The notes under the pieces were generated by a model. The model did no database searches and was not told where the DNA came from. It saw nothing but the letters and a program-made list of their open reading frames with translations. Both the position numbers and the translations under genes were made by a program. Positions 35,066-47,364 of a DNA stretch of 64,000 nt are shown piece by piece. Each line of letters starts with the position of its first letter. Within the stretch, counting starts at the first letter, position 1. The stretch is from contig MNCI01026966.1 of NCBI GenBank assembly GCA_015680685.1, positions 182,361 through 246,360 of the forward strand, in the 5' to 3' direction. The stretch is from Gnetum montanum (taxonomy: Eukaryota > Streptophyta > Gnetopsida > Gnetales > Gnetaceae).

Positions 35066-36046
35066 TGGTGCAAGGGTTACACCTCAATAAACTCCAATAG
35101 GACCAAATCCACAACTTCCAAGCATATCTAGCTTAGAAAATAAGAATACCATAATAAAATAAAGAAATTATTTATTATATTAAGATAATTCTCAAAATAC
35201 ATAGAAAATTCATCAAAGATGAGGAGCCAACCTGAACTCACAACTCTCCCAAGGATCTTAGAGGCCACACTTTATTCTATCTTAATCCTCAATTGCTCAC
35301 AATGGAGTCTAAGATCAAGACAATACACTTATAAGAGATTCTTCTAATCTCTCTCAAGTTCTCTCCCTTGCCTTTCATTCAACTTCCTTTCACAAGCTCT
35401 CTTCTTGCACAAACTCTCCTTAAGAGCTCTCTCTTTTGTCCTTTATTGGAATGTTTGGCCTTTGGCATTTGCACTTCAGTTTTTTAACTACAACACTTGG
35501 CATTGTGGCACTAATGATGGTGAATTACATCAATATTTATAAGCAATCAGAAGGTAAAAACCTTAGAAACATTTCCTCAACTCAATTTGATATTCTTTAG
35601 ATGTTTCCCAAGTCTTCTCACCTTCTTTCTAGATGTTTTCATCTTGATTTAATTGTTTCTTGAATTGGAATGAGTGATTTTAGAAGTTTCCCCATGTGTC
35701 TAGGTCATCTCTGCCTTTGTTGGGATGTCTACTATGAAAGCCTTGCTTTTGGGAGAGACATCTACTATTTTTAATAGAAATTTACTTTGGACTTGGGATG
35801 TCTACATGTTAGTGGAGATGTCTATCTTGTGGGTGCCAGAAAATAAAAGTAATTTTTATGCCAAGAACCTTCGGATGCCTCCAAAGAAGTCCCATGGATC
35901 CTATAACCTCTTAAACTCATCAAAATGGGCCAAACATACTTTAAAATATGCCAAAATGTCCAAGAATCATCGTCAACAAAATCAACACAAAATGACACAT
36001 AGTATGGAGGGTAGAACAAGGGGATTGAAAGAGGTGTCCCTACACA
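35066..36046 (-). mobile_element. Element E, 5' LTR (right copy)
   Basis: 981 bp. On the minus strand it starts TGTGTAGGGACACC and ends CCCTTGCACCA. It aligns with 32,284-33,239 throughout, with visible divergence, so the insertion is not recent. Confidence 0.85.
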
Positions 36047-36760
36047 ATTTAATGACACAAGTACTCTAGATAGAGTTAACTCATCTAAGAAACCACATCT
36101 TTGTTGTAATAGCAACATGAGGACTAATCCTAGTTCAAAGATAGGGGTAACTCATTAATACAAGCACTCCACACAAAGTTGACTTATCTAAGGGATCATA
36201 TCTTAGGTGTGATAATACTATGAAAACTAGCTCTAGTTTAGAGATAAGGGTGATAACTATTCATGAGAATCAAAAACATTACTAACGTAATGATATAAGC
36301 ACCCCACATAGAGTTAACTCATCTAAGGAACCACATCTTTGTTGTGGTGATATTATGAAAGCTATGCCTAGTTCAGGGTTAGTGGTGATAACTAGCCATG
36401 AGAATTACAACATGGTGATTCAATAATACATGCACCCCACTAAAATTTTAATAATCAAAGGAGCACATTTTTTAAGATATGACATCATGAGGACTATCAA
36501 TAGTTCATGACTAATGTTACAATTACCCTAAAGATTCACAACACTAAGGACTATTCATAGTTCATAATAGGTGTTAGAATTACCCTAATGTTTCATAACA
36601 CTATTGGATCCATGAAACATGCTCTCCATAAAAATTTGACTTGTCTAAGGGATCATATGTTAGATAAGTTAACATCATGAGGACTAACACTAGTTTAGGG
36701 GCTAGGATGACAACTATCCATGAGAATCATAACATTATAAAATTAGTGATACATGAAGCC
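36047..36760 (+). repeat. Minisatellite, right part
   Basis: It continues the array broken at 32,283. Joining the flanks restores a unit ...GTGATTTAA / TGACACAAG.... Units lie near 36,065, 36,178, 36,311 and 36,630 with drifting length. CATGAGGACTA and GATAACTA-CCATGAGAATC are further shared landmarks. Confidence 0.7.
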
Positions 36761-38970
36761 AATACATACTAGAAAAAATGGATGATGATATATTTTACAT
36801 ATTCATAATTAACATATCAATTGGAAGCCACATATAAAAAATCATGTGACTATATTTATTGATAATTAAGATTGCGCTTGGAAATATATTCTATGAAAAT
36901 TAAAATCCTAGCTTCGAAAAGGTAAAAGCTAACCTTGGAAAACATAAAAAATGAATACCACCATAGTATTAGTAAAAATCAATGAATAAGAATAGGAAAA
37001 TTGATTAGAATGCATAAAACTAATAGTAGTAGATCATTCCTGTGTATGGTAGTAGTTAGCCTTTACTAAATCATTACAAGTCATAATTATCAAAATATTC
37101 CATATTCCATATAGAAGAAGACTTGTAGTTCATGATTGATCTTTTATATTATTAAATATAGGAGGTTGATCAATCATTCAACCTCCACATATTGATTATT
37201 TTCTCTTATAAGACCTCATTTTCTAGGTTTTTCTTATCATTCATTATTAATTTTTTTATGTTAGATATTATGATGTTTGATTTATTGAATACTAGTTCAT
37301 GAATAAAGAAAGAATCTTAATCATATGAAATAAAAGAAGTTGCTTACTCATGCATGATTTAGTGTGAATGATATGCCATGAGTGGTTCACATTGTTTACT
37401 TCTTATACTATAATTGTGTTAGAATGCATAAATTATATTATTTTATAGGTTGTGAATTCAATATATTATTACATAGGATTCTTTTTGTATGGAAATATTT
37501 AAAATTTCTATAGGAATATTTAATTTTTATGGTTATTTACTAATATAATTTTACTTTTATGCTTATTTACATTCATCTAGGTTACATATGAATCTTTTGT
37601 CAAATGATATAAATAAGAGATGTGATGAATTGTTTGGAAGAAAGATGACGTTAAAGTGTGAATGTATAAAGAAAAGATTCCATGACACAAGGATAATCTA
37701 CAAAACTTAGATAGATGATACTATGATAGATTCATGAAGAAAAAATAAATTGGAGTTTACAAGTGATATAGTGGGCATGATTGATTGTTCTATTGTTAGG
37801 ATGCTGATACTAAGATTGGTGTTTATATTGAATCGATTAATGGAGAATGTCATGATTGTTCTCTATTCTTTAAGGATATCCTATCAATGACAATATCGAG
37901 GGAGGATAATGTATATGATATCTTGAATTCTTAATTACTTTCCTTCCAGGGAGTAGTATTTTCAATCCTACAGAGATAAATATATAAGGTAAAATTTAAT
38001 TTTTTAATACTATAAATAATAGGTAAATGCATTCTATATCCAATGGATTTATAGAGAAAAGGATTTACAAGAGTAGAAGGAAGGATGACTATATTAATAT
38101 TAATGAATATTGGAAGATATTAGGAGAACTTGATAAATGATGTCCACCATGAGTGGTAATGAAAGAAGGTCATATATTATGCATGAATTCGAATCAAATC
38201 ATGTGAATAAGGATGGAATTCATATAGTGAAAATAATAAAATAGTTTGGTTTCTATAATAACTTACGTAGTTTTGATAATGGAAATGTGTTCTTTAATCA
38301 TGGGAACATAGAAAAGGTAAAATCTAGATCAAGAAAAATTATGGCAATAATGATCCTTGAGAGGTAGTTAACGATATGACTGATTGGTCATCATTAGAAT
38401 GTAGATAAGTTATGAGGGATAAAACTTCTAAACTAATTAAAATATTTCCTATGACTATGAGTCAATGCATTTTACTAAAAAATTACATAAATCTTGGGTT
38501 AGCTGATTTGGGATTATCACTACTTAGTAAAAGTTCATTATAAATAATTTTCAACAAATATTGTTTAAATGTAACTTTTAGTAGAAAGTGTGATTTCTTT
38601 CTTAATTTTTAGAACTTATCATAAAATTGAACAAAAGGCATAAATATAAAAATGATCCTTTAGAAAGAGATAGAAGTTAAAGGGACCTTCAAAATCATTA
38701 TGATTATGTAACTATATGTAGGAACACATACTACATTCATAGGGATCTAGTAATAAGTAAACTTGATAATTACTTAAGCATCATTCATGATAGAATGGAT
38801 ATGTCAAAGACTTCATTGTTTAAATTGCAAATCTTTCCTATGGATGCTCTCAAGAAGTAGAGTTTTCAAATCTCCCTAATAGAAATTCTACTGAAAGGAC
38901 ATGGATATAGAGGTTTTGGACATTTTAGTCCATTTTATATATAGATGGGTTCACAATTTACCATAAGATC
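36761..38970. other. AT-rich stretch without recognised features
   Basis: No open frame above 60 codons and no recognisable domain or LTR boundary. Probably old transposon remnant. Confidence 0.5.
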
Positions 38971-39898
38971 TAATGAGTGGCAAGGTACCCCCTATGCCCA
39001 ACTATATGAATCACAAGCATTCACATGTGATCCAGTTGAATTCTGTGGACTTTATAGTTTCTAGTGCACTAGTCTTCTAGGCAGTGAACCTTGCCCTAAA
39101 GTCATTTTTTGTCTTCCCAATTACACTTGTGTAGCACATGGTATGGTTAAGTGTAATTGAGGCATTCAATTTTTATAGTTTTATGTTTTATAGTCTTGGT
39201 ACCTGAATGAGAGATAAAGATAAGGTAATTTAATGGCTAATTCAATGTAACTAACCTATTGGCCTCTAGCTAATCCTAATATAAGTGATTGGTCCCACTT
39301 TCTATACATGTCTTAAACCCATGTATCCACTGCTAGGTTACCAAGTGCTATGCTACTGGGCATACAAAGCAATAACATTGCTAGGATTACCAAGAAAATA
39401 CATGTTATGCTTGAAGTGGTCATACTTATGTATTTAATTTATCTAGCTTATCTTGCTCAGTTATCTTAATTAGCTTAATTACTCAAAAAAATTAAATAAG
39501 TAATTGAAAACATTAAATTCACAAATGAAGTATTTAATCTGTCTAAAATGCTACAAGGTTTATTAGAAAGCTCATCTTTATTGTTGCACATACTATCATG
39601 ATTAGGTGCAACAATGCTTGAATAAAGATCCATACACTCAATGACTCTTGCTACGGGCACTTGGGAAAAATATTCTAACTTTTAAATAGAGAAACTGCAA
39701 GAGATCTACTACTAGTAAGAGAATTGATGTCATAAATGTAGTTGGTGGCTAATATTTATAGATTGGGATAGACCTCTGTGTCAATAGGATTGCATTGACA
39801 TAATTAACTGCATTGATGGGGCCTTATTAGCAAGGCCTCATCAATGCAACAGACTATGTTGATTAGGCCTAGTCAATGCAACAAACTAAAACTCATCA
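38971..39898 (-). mobile_element. LTR of family D (copy delta, minus)
   Basis: 928 bp. On the minus strand it starts TGATGAGTTTTAG after the purine tract AATTGTGGGGTA and ends CTTGCCACTCATTA. TATA box CTATAAATA at 39,753-39,761 (minus). Upstream words are of the GCATTGATGAGGCC / GGCCTCATCAATG type (39,790-39,890). It is the 3' LTR of the element whose internal gene and pol tail lie to the right. Confidence 0.75.
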
Positions 39899-40129
39899 TA
39901 CCCCACAATTGAATGAAAACTTGTCCTCGAGTTCTTTACAGAATTGGGAAGGTATGGAATTATTGACTAAATTTGACATAAGAAAACAAAACAAGAAAAA
40001 ATTGACATAACAATTGAGTGTCCAGTGTATGGATCAACACATTACCAAAATTGTAGTGTTCATGACATAAAATTGAACACCAAGACATGATTCTTCAAAA
40101 CTAGATAGCACATTTTTTGACGGCATGAA

Positions 40130-43001
40130 GTTGATGAAGAAGGTTAGATAGTCCTAGGAAGTGGTGGCTATTGAGGTTTTGAGGGACCTTCACCAGCTTT
40201 AGGCATGTGTGCTGGCAGAGGTGGCTATGGTTATCTAGCTGCTACTACTACTTTAGGTGGAAAACAAAAAGCATTTAATAATACCTTTATTTTTTTCTTT
40301 ACTCCTAGGATCATTCACGGTCCATGTAGCTTTGCTGATGTGGGATGGGATTAGAACATCCCAAGTACAAGGCAAAATGAGAAAGAGATCCTTTACATTA
40401 ACAAACTAGGTCATGAATTGTTTGCACTCAATGTTAAACACTTGAAGTGTATCTTGCAGTGCTTGGTAGTCATTCATTTTTCAGCTAGGTTCTCTATGAC
40501 TAGTCTCTAGTTGGTGAGTTTCACCTTGAAAACCTTGAGTTTAGGATTCGCAATTGCAAGCTTTTTCTTAGTGTCTTTATGAATCTTGAACTTGACCTTG
40601 TATAACAAGTACGAGCTAGCTACTTGCTTTGCAAGTTCAAACTATGATCATCTACCAGTCAGCATTGCTAGGTTTGCATAACAGAGATTGGACAACTCCA
40701 TAGACTTCATCATATCTTCAATCTACAACTCCTTCATGTGAATTTCTACCCTGTTATAGGCATCAATTCCATTGACAATGGGTTGCCACAATTCTCTACC
40801 TTGTTGGAGTTTCTAAAGGGCCTTATTAACGTTTTCCTTCACTATTTGGATATGCTTTTCATTCACCTCCTTTTGTAGACTAAGCTAGTCTTTGTAATGA
40901 TTTTTAACTTTCTCAAATTTTAGATCCTTGTTCTTCCAGGTGACAATATCAATAGTTGACTTCTGGTGTAAGGCGTGGACCTCCTCCATGGAGAGGTTAT
41001 GATTCTCTACTACCAATATCCTTAGTTTGGCATTTTCCCTAGCAAGCTACTCCTACTATTGATGGACAAATTCTTCTAATTATTTTTTTTTCATCAACGT
41101 TCCATAGGCGATTGCTTTCTATAGTTAAGGTTTCATTTTCTTAACAACTCTACATCAAGTCCCTCTGTACTAAATTAGTTGCAACTTCTACTATGGGCTA
41201 ATTAAAGACCATTGTTATCATTTCTCCCTCAACTTGCTTAAGCTATTCTTGAAGCTATTGGAAAGGTTCTTCTTGTGTTAATGCAGGGTTGATAAGAGTA
41301 AGATAAACAATTTGGGCATGCAATTTGAAAACTTCTGCAACCAAGCATTAATTAGGTGCTTGAGCTTTTTCAAGTTATCTTCTAAGATGAGGCACTTTCC
41401 CTTTGTCTCTAGTAGCTTTGAGTGGATTGCAGTGATGGTATCTAGAAAATTAAACATATCTAGAATTGGTTGCCTACTTCCCATCAATCGGTTCAGTAGT
41501 TCTTCATGTTGGACTGCACTTAATCTTCCACTGATTATTCCTATGGATTCCTACACATTTCTTAGTGCAGAAACATTTGGTTTTGGCACCACAAGTACAT
41601 TTAATGCCTTAGTAACTCAATTGGCAATGATCTCTATAGCTGTCTCTTGCCCCCAATGTTGCATCACCAATATGGTTGCCTCCTCATCCATCTCCAACCA
41701 CATCAAAAAGGAAGTAGCATTCCCAAAGATTTTTGGGAATAGATGTTATTGAGGGAAAGATACCATCACCTCTTGGGCACTTGGATTTGACCTTACAGGA
41801 AACTGTGTTCATTGGGTAGACAACATTGATCCATCTCCCTCCAACTAGATAATTGTATGAGCCACTTCTCTGAGGTGACTCATAGCTAGTTTGTACATAG
41901 ATGGGTCTTCACCACTAGTTCTTTCCTATTGCTCTCATTGTTGCAAGATTTGCTCTTATATTTTCCACATGTGCTCAACCACACTATGGGCCTTTGGTGT
42001 TTTCTCATGAGTAGGTGGTGGAGGTGATCATTACTACTCCTCTTCTGTTGTCCTGGCAAGTAGCTTATCCTTTATCATCTCAACCCATGAAGCATCAGAA
42101 GCATGTTTGAGTGTATCATTTGCATAGCCAACTATCCCTATCCTTTTGCATAATTTTCTTATCAAGGAAGGGAAGGATAGGGTTTTTCTTCCATGTTCAT
42201 TCTCCTTGAAGTGCTTCTTTATTTCTAAAATGATTAGTTGTAGAAGATTTGTTGGAAATTTACTACTTAAAGTGGTGCATGCTCAGGTGGAGAAGGCTGT
42301 CACCTTACTAGGCCTTATCATTGGATTAAGTTGATAAGCCACTATCTTAAAATAAAATTTCTCTACTAGTGTGAGTGTGTCAAACTCCTTGCAGTCAACC
42401 CCATAACACCATTGAGTCCACTTCTTCTTTGCTACTGGGTCATCTTGTGTTGACAACTATATCAACTATGTTCCTATGTTTGGTAGCCCAAGGATCTATG
42501 CAATGGCCTCCACTAAGTAGGACACTTGGATGTTCTTGATTTTCATAGCGGATCCTACTTCCCTATTATTCTAGAAGAGATATGTTTCTCCCATGTACCA
42601 CTCCCACTGAAAGTGATGATTGGCCACATGGGAGAGGGTTGTAGTTGAGTTCTAACACCTTCTGGGGCTTGTTTAAGGAATGGTCCAAAATTTAGTTCTT
42701 GGAGAATTAAGCATTGGACCTCATGGCTTCCAATTATGTTAAGATAGGACTATGCAAGTGTGACTTCTAATTTGGGTATAGGGCCTAGCACTTCACCTTG
42801 CTATGAATGTTTAGATGTGGCTACCTCTTCAAGAATCTATTAGATAGATTCCACCTCAACCTCATCTTTGAAAGGTCCTATTACATGGGTTGAATTAGCA
42901 TATTCTTGGCCATGTTCTTGTTGGCCTCTTCCTTTTCTAGGTTTCTTCTTCCATGGTTGTGATGGTCCCTCCTCCTGTGGTCTCTTTAGTCTTGGTGCCA
43001 T
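40130..43001 (-). pseudogene. Internal gene of family D (own promoter, 5' intron, coiled coil)
   Basis: Minus strand, unrecognised, many stops. It starts at ATG 42,999-43,001 directly after an AG acceptor, with a basic, nuclear-signal-like N-terminus (MAPRLKRPQEEG...WKKKPRKGRG). A middle region has WCYGVDCKEFDTLTLVEKFYF and LSFPSLIRKLCKRIGI (about 42,430-42,110), in outline like the 'putative plant transposon protein' domains found in plant retroelements; that resemblance is weak. A long helical part follows (LETKGKCLILEDNLKKLKHL, about 41,420-41,360; NLSMEEVHALHQKSTID near 40.98 kb). It lies downstream of the pol tail and in the same direction as its LTR, so it occupies the place of an env-like or extra ORF. 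It is the parent type of the relics at 26.3-31.1 kb. Confidence 0.6.
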
Positions 43002-43294
43002 CTATAATCACACATAACAATAGATTAGTAATTATTATGTAAATTAGAATGACTGGAATACCTTATCTCATGAGGAGGTTGCATATGGCTAAGGTCTAAT
43101 TATGGCTAGATAGATTAAGTAGTTAATTATTATTTTAATCTTTGGTTTACCAAAGTTGTTGGAAGGGTTAAATTCTTAAAAATTAATGATTTAATAACAT
43201 TTATCGCTTAACCCTTTAGGGAAGTTAGAAAACAATTTCAAAAAAATTATTATCAAAACCTTGGGATTTACTACCCCCATGACTAAGAGCTTAC
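43002..43294 (-). other. Putative 5' intron of the family D gene
   Basis: On the minus strand GTAAGC begins at 43,294 and TTATAG ends at 43,002, immediately before the ATG. Exon 1 (about 43,410-43,295) would be mainly leader, though it can also be read from an ATG at 43,412. Phase cannot be checked because the leader may be untranslated. Confidence 0.5.
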
Positions 43295-43440
43295 CTTTGG
43301 TAATTGCAGAATTCAAGAATGAGATGATTTGGATAAATGGTATGAGAGATAGAGGCTCAGGAAGGTTTTGGGCTTTGAAAATTGCAAAGACTTCTTGGGT
43401 GTTATGGACCAAATGTGAAAACTTCCTAAGTGTTTAACAA

Positions 43441-43560
43441 TATTTATAGTATTTTTACATTGCATCAATGAGGCCTCATTGATAGGGCCCACTTGACATG
43501 TTTCATTATGTTGACAGGACCTCATCAACATAGCTGTTGACCACCATTGACTTTCATTAA
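43441..43560 (-). promoter_or_regulatory. Internal promoter of family D gene (TATA 43,441-43,449)
   Basis: The minus strand has CTATAAATA about 440 bp before the ATG. Just upstream are CATTGATG, GAGGCC and facing copies (43,455-43,560). These are the same words that precede the TATA box in LTR delta (39,775-39,890). It is not a full LTR: the downstream sequence differs from the LTR. Confidence 0.55.
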
Positions 43561-43626
43561 CTTGGTCAAAACTTGAAATNTTGTTGACCACCATTGACTT
43601 TCATTAACTTGGTCAAAACTTGAAAT
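43535..43626. repeat. 45-bp direct duplication around a single N
   Basis: Positions 43,535-43,579 and 43,582-43,626 are identical, with N at 43,580. Same arrangement as at 432 and 48,498; probably an assembly join. Confidence 0.85.
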
Positions 43627-45271
43627 TTACAAAGAGATTTTGAATAAAATTAGGGTCAAATGGAAGCCCAAACAACCATGAACATGATGAAAATATGAGA
43701 AGAGAGTGTTGAGGTCCCAAAAATCAAGAAAAATAGGAAAAATGATAAAATGGTATGGAACATGAGAGTTCAAGGAGCATAGGGTGGTGTGCACAATGGA
43801 ATATGTGAAAGATAGGACTGTTACAATGTCTAAGGTAAGGAACTTAACCAACCAACCCAAGCGATATGTAAGTGGATCCTTTCCATAGCAGACATCTACC
43901 CTTGTTACCCTTTCATAAACCCAAGTAAGGAGTCCATGGGACACATAGTTAATTAATGATCATGAAAAGTTAAGAACCAACCAAAAAGAATCTATCAAAG
44001 AATTCCAACATGTCAAACTAAGACATTAAGCATAACATAGAAACCGATAGTGAGGTGAGTTAAGGTAGCACAGATGGATGACTGAGAAGGTGAGATGGAA
44101 TTCTGAATTGATTTCATAAGAAGTTCCTTGTGAAATATGTATTTAAAATAACCTAAGATGATCCATACTTAGTCTAGACCAAAACTAGCCTCTTTCAGTG
44201 ACTTTGCATTGCCACCCCAAAACTGATCGATCCACTCAAGACATAAGAGTGCTTCCAAAAAATAAAAACCATTCTAAAAAGAGAATAAAAGAGAAGTAAG
44301 AAGTGAGTGAGAGAGAGGGCCTTAGTTAGAGGGGAGCTTCAGGCACGGATGCATGTCTTTCTAGTCCTATAACCAATGCTTATTGCTGATTTATTTGTCT
44401 AAGGGATGTGCTTTGAATTCCCATAATGTTTTCTTTTTGTGAAATGGGAATCACACCATGCAAAGAATTATTTTTTTTATTATGTCTAAGGGATGTGCTC
44501 TAAATTCCCATAATATTTTTTTTCTTTTCTTTTTGTCCCAAATTGAAACCACACAATCCAAAGACTTTATTTGTCTTCCTATTTGTGGTTGGAATGGAAT
44601 GGTAAGAAGTTCATGAAAAAAACCCAAGCACTTAAGTAAGTGGAAGAGTACAAGGAGTATTGAGTCCCCTTGAAGTTACACCCTCACAAACCTTTGAATT
44701 TTTCCCAATTTTGGAACTACCAAGGTTACCAATTGATTAAAAGTTTCGTTAATGAAAGGAACCTTAAACTTCCAGAACAAGGAAAACTATAGAGTTTATT
44801 GGATGGGTGGATGACTTGGACTCACTACCTATTCCATGAGAAATAAACCATGTCATAGTCATCAAACATCAAAATTCAAAAATAAAAACTAGACATCAAC
44901 AATCACAATGTTAAGCACAAACCATCATTGGTAAACAACAATAGTGGCACTATTTCCTATAGTAATAAAGCACTTTTGTTAGCAAAAATAATGAAAAGTC
45001 ACACTTAGAAAAAATAGAATAAAACAAAGTAAAATATATAAGAAAGTGTAAAATAATCAAAAAATGTTCAAAGGTAGTAATGATGATGCAAAATTGGGAA
45101 AAATTTGAAAATCAAAAATTTGTAAAATACATAACTTTGTAAAATTAAAAATGTTGAAAACAAAGAACAAAAAGTAGAAAAACTAAGAAGCCATATGGAT
45201 TGTTAGAATGAATGGCCATCTTCACCACAACTAAGTTGAAAGGAGGAGATCCAAAAAATGGAACGTGGTAG
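43627..45271 (-). other. Spacer of family D between pol tail and internal promoter
   Basis: AT-rich, with a long A-rich part at 44.85-45.2 kb. No domain was recognised. The short open frame at 43,944-43,627 has no supporting features. It corresponds in place to 18.3-20.0 kb of the other D copy. Confidence 0.45.
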
Positions 45272-45640
45272 TTACTCCATTGAGGTGGTAGTTACACTGA
45301 CTTGTCTTGGTTCTAGGAAAGCTTTTACTTGTTGGATGTTGACCAGCTACGTTTTATCTGGGCTTTTAGGCTTGTAAATTAACATGGCCTTAGAGGAAAA
45401 GGTTTGATCAATTATATAAGGTGCGTCCTACAATGTTTAAAAAATTATCTTTTGAGGTAAATGTGTGGGGTTCTAATAGAAAACCTTATTACCTGGTTGA
45501 AATGTTACTTTTCATATTTTAAGGTCATGACATTACTTGTTGAATGCCTTGTGCACCTCATTCAAAGATAGGACCACCAATCAGTTTTCATCAAGCACAT
45601 TCAAGTTGATCAATTATTCATTTTGTGCTAGACTAAGGTT
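45272..45640 (-). pseudogene. C-terminal end of gypsy pol (integrase tail), family D minus copy
   Basis: The minus-strand frame with several stops shows NVLDEN-LVVLSLNEV, then TFQPGNKVFY-NPTHLPQ and LVNIQQVKAFLEP. It matches the tail at 18,049-18,294 and stops at 45,272-45,274. Element C-right begins 18 bp farther right, so C-right inserted into or recombined at this pol. Confidence 0.7.
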
Positions 45641-46195
45641 AAGATCTAGATCATAGGTGTACTAACATAAATCGTCGGTGTAAGGATGGAAGGAAAACAA
45701 AGACTGAAAGATTGTCAGGCAGACACAGCTGACCCTGCCTTCGCCCGAGGGCAAGCTGGAAAAGAAAATGAATGTAGAGTGCCTTGGATGGTCTGCACAC
45801 AAATCAACCAAGGACTTCCCCAAGCGTAAACTATGGCTTGTGCTAGGTTATTGTAAATTAATGTTCGAAATGTAAATGGTGACACATAAAATTTAAATAG
45901 AATGTATACAAAAATGTATTGTAAACAGAGCGTAAACGGAGCAAACAATGTAAATGTCGGGCAATAATGAATTGTAGTGTATTGTTTAAATAAGAATGTA
46001 CACTAGTCAAAGCATAGCTGTGCGTGTGGATGGTAAGTCAAGCGCTAAGCCCCAGTTGATGTGTTTACAGATGCTTGGATGCTAGGAGTCAAGTGTGCCC
46101 AAGTGTCCTAAGTTGTCGACCTTCAAGATTGCCAATTGTTCAAAATTTCCCATCCTTCAAAATTACCCTTCCCTCTATTTATGTGAATGGACAGG

Positions 46196-46207
46196 GTATT
46201 TATAGGG
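46196..46207 (-). promoter_or_regulatory. TATA box of LTR C-right
   Basis: CCTATAAATACC on the minus strand, about 550 bp before the LTR end, as in C-left. Confidence 0.65.
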
Positions 46208-46639
46208 TTTGGTCAAGTTCGGGCACAGAATCCATGGATGGAATCAATGACTGAGAGATGAGAGGAAAATGGATGGTGTGACATGTGTCCAATGGACAAC
46301 TGTATGTGAGTTGGTTGTGTGTAGTTAGGCTATGTTTTTGACTAGATACATTGTATCTTACAACGTACGTTTGGCTTACATAAGATGGCTCACACTCACA
46401 GACACAATTTGGAGTGTAAGAGCTTGACAAGCTTACAAATGGTGATGATTTACCAAGAAAATCAAGAGGGATTGACTTCGGCTCGCTTGAAACATCTCGA
46501 TCCTTGAATCGACTACTGTAGGATGTCAATTTGAGTGGTTTCATGGTTGTTTGAGGCATCTCTGCTTCACCAGGGCTCCCAACGTGAGTTGATTTGGTCC
46601 TGGCGTGTCCTTAGTGTGTGTTTGGCATGCTTTTTTCTA

Positions 46640-47225
46640 GGTGTGAATAGTACTCACGTTGATGAATAGTACTTATGCTGATGAATAGTATTCACGTTGA
46701 TGAATAGTACTCATGCTAATGAATAGTATTCACTTTGAGTGTGTCCTTAGTGTGCACACGTTGCACTCATGCTACACTCATGCTAGGCACTCACACTGGG
46801 CATGACCTCAATGTGTGTGAGCTAAAGTGACAAATTTTGAACCAAAATCTAGATTTCGAAGCCTGATTTTTTAAGTGTGGTGATTGACTGACTATGATTG
46901 ACAAATTGAGCCTAAAAGTGCCTTATTTTGACCACTTTTGGATAGGTCACATTGCACTCACACTGCAGCATGTCCACAGTGTGAGTTGCAGAAACTTGTA
47001 ATTTTCTTGGAATTCTGGAGGCTGAAGTCTAAAGGTTGTCGACCATGAGTTTTGATGATGATTTGCACTTTGAAAACCAGATCATTTTCACTTAGTTTTG
47101 GGCCTAAAATTTATGCATGTTGCACTCACGCTGCCAGTGTGACCTCAGCGTGCGTGATAGCGTACGTGAGGAAAATTTGCACTTTTTCTAGCATGAGTTG
47201 TCGAAGACAAGCCAGCGTGAGTGGC
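46640..47225. repeat. Word cluster C in LTR C-right
   Basis: ACTCACGCTG, ACTCATGCT, CACACTG and complements (CAGCGTGAG, CAGTGTGAG) occur in both orientations near 46,655-46,740, 46,765-46,820, 46,950-46,990 and 47,122-47,222, upstream of the TATA box. Confidence 0.75.
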
Positions 47226-47318
47226 ATGCCTTAGTTGAATTTTACCTCCCGAATGGTTGAAAGGGCTTGAGTCATTTCAAAGTGTTAAACTGAAATTAGT
47301 AGTGTTTCATTGGTCCCT

Positions 47319-47364
47319 CTTTGTTGACGTCTAGAGGAATCCACTTGAGAGGCGTCGACAAAGA
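47319..47364. repeat. U3 inverted repeat, C-right
   Basis: CTTTGTTGACGT (47,319-47,330) faces GGCGTCGACAAAG (47,352-47,364). Conserved with LTR B and C-left. Confidence 0.65.

Noticed and set aside
41312-41752. 146-codon plus-strand frame
   Set aside because: It is the antisense shadow of the family D gene, whose minus-strand reading shows conserved segments also found at 26-31 kb.
43313-43594. 93-codon minus-strand frame spanning the N at 43,580
   Set aside because: It crosses an assembly duplication and the leader/promoter region of the D gene, and has no domain.
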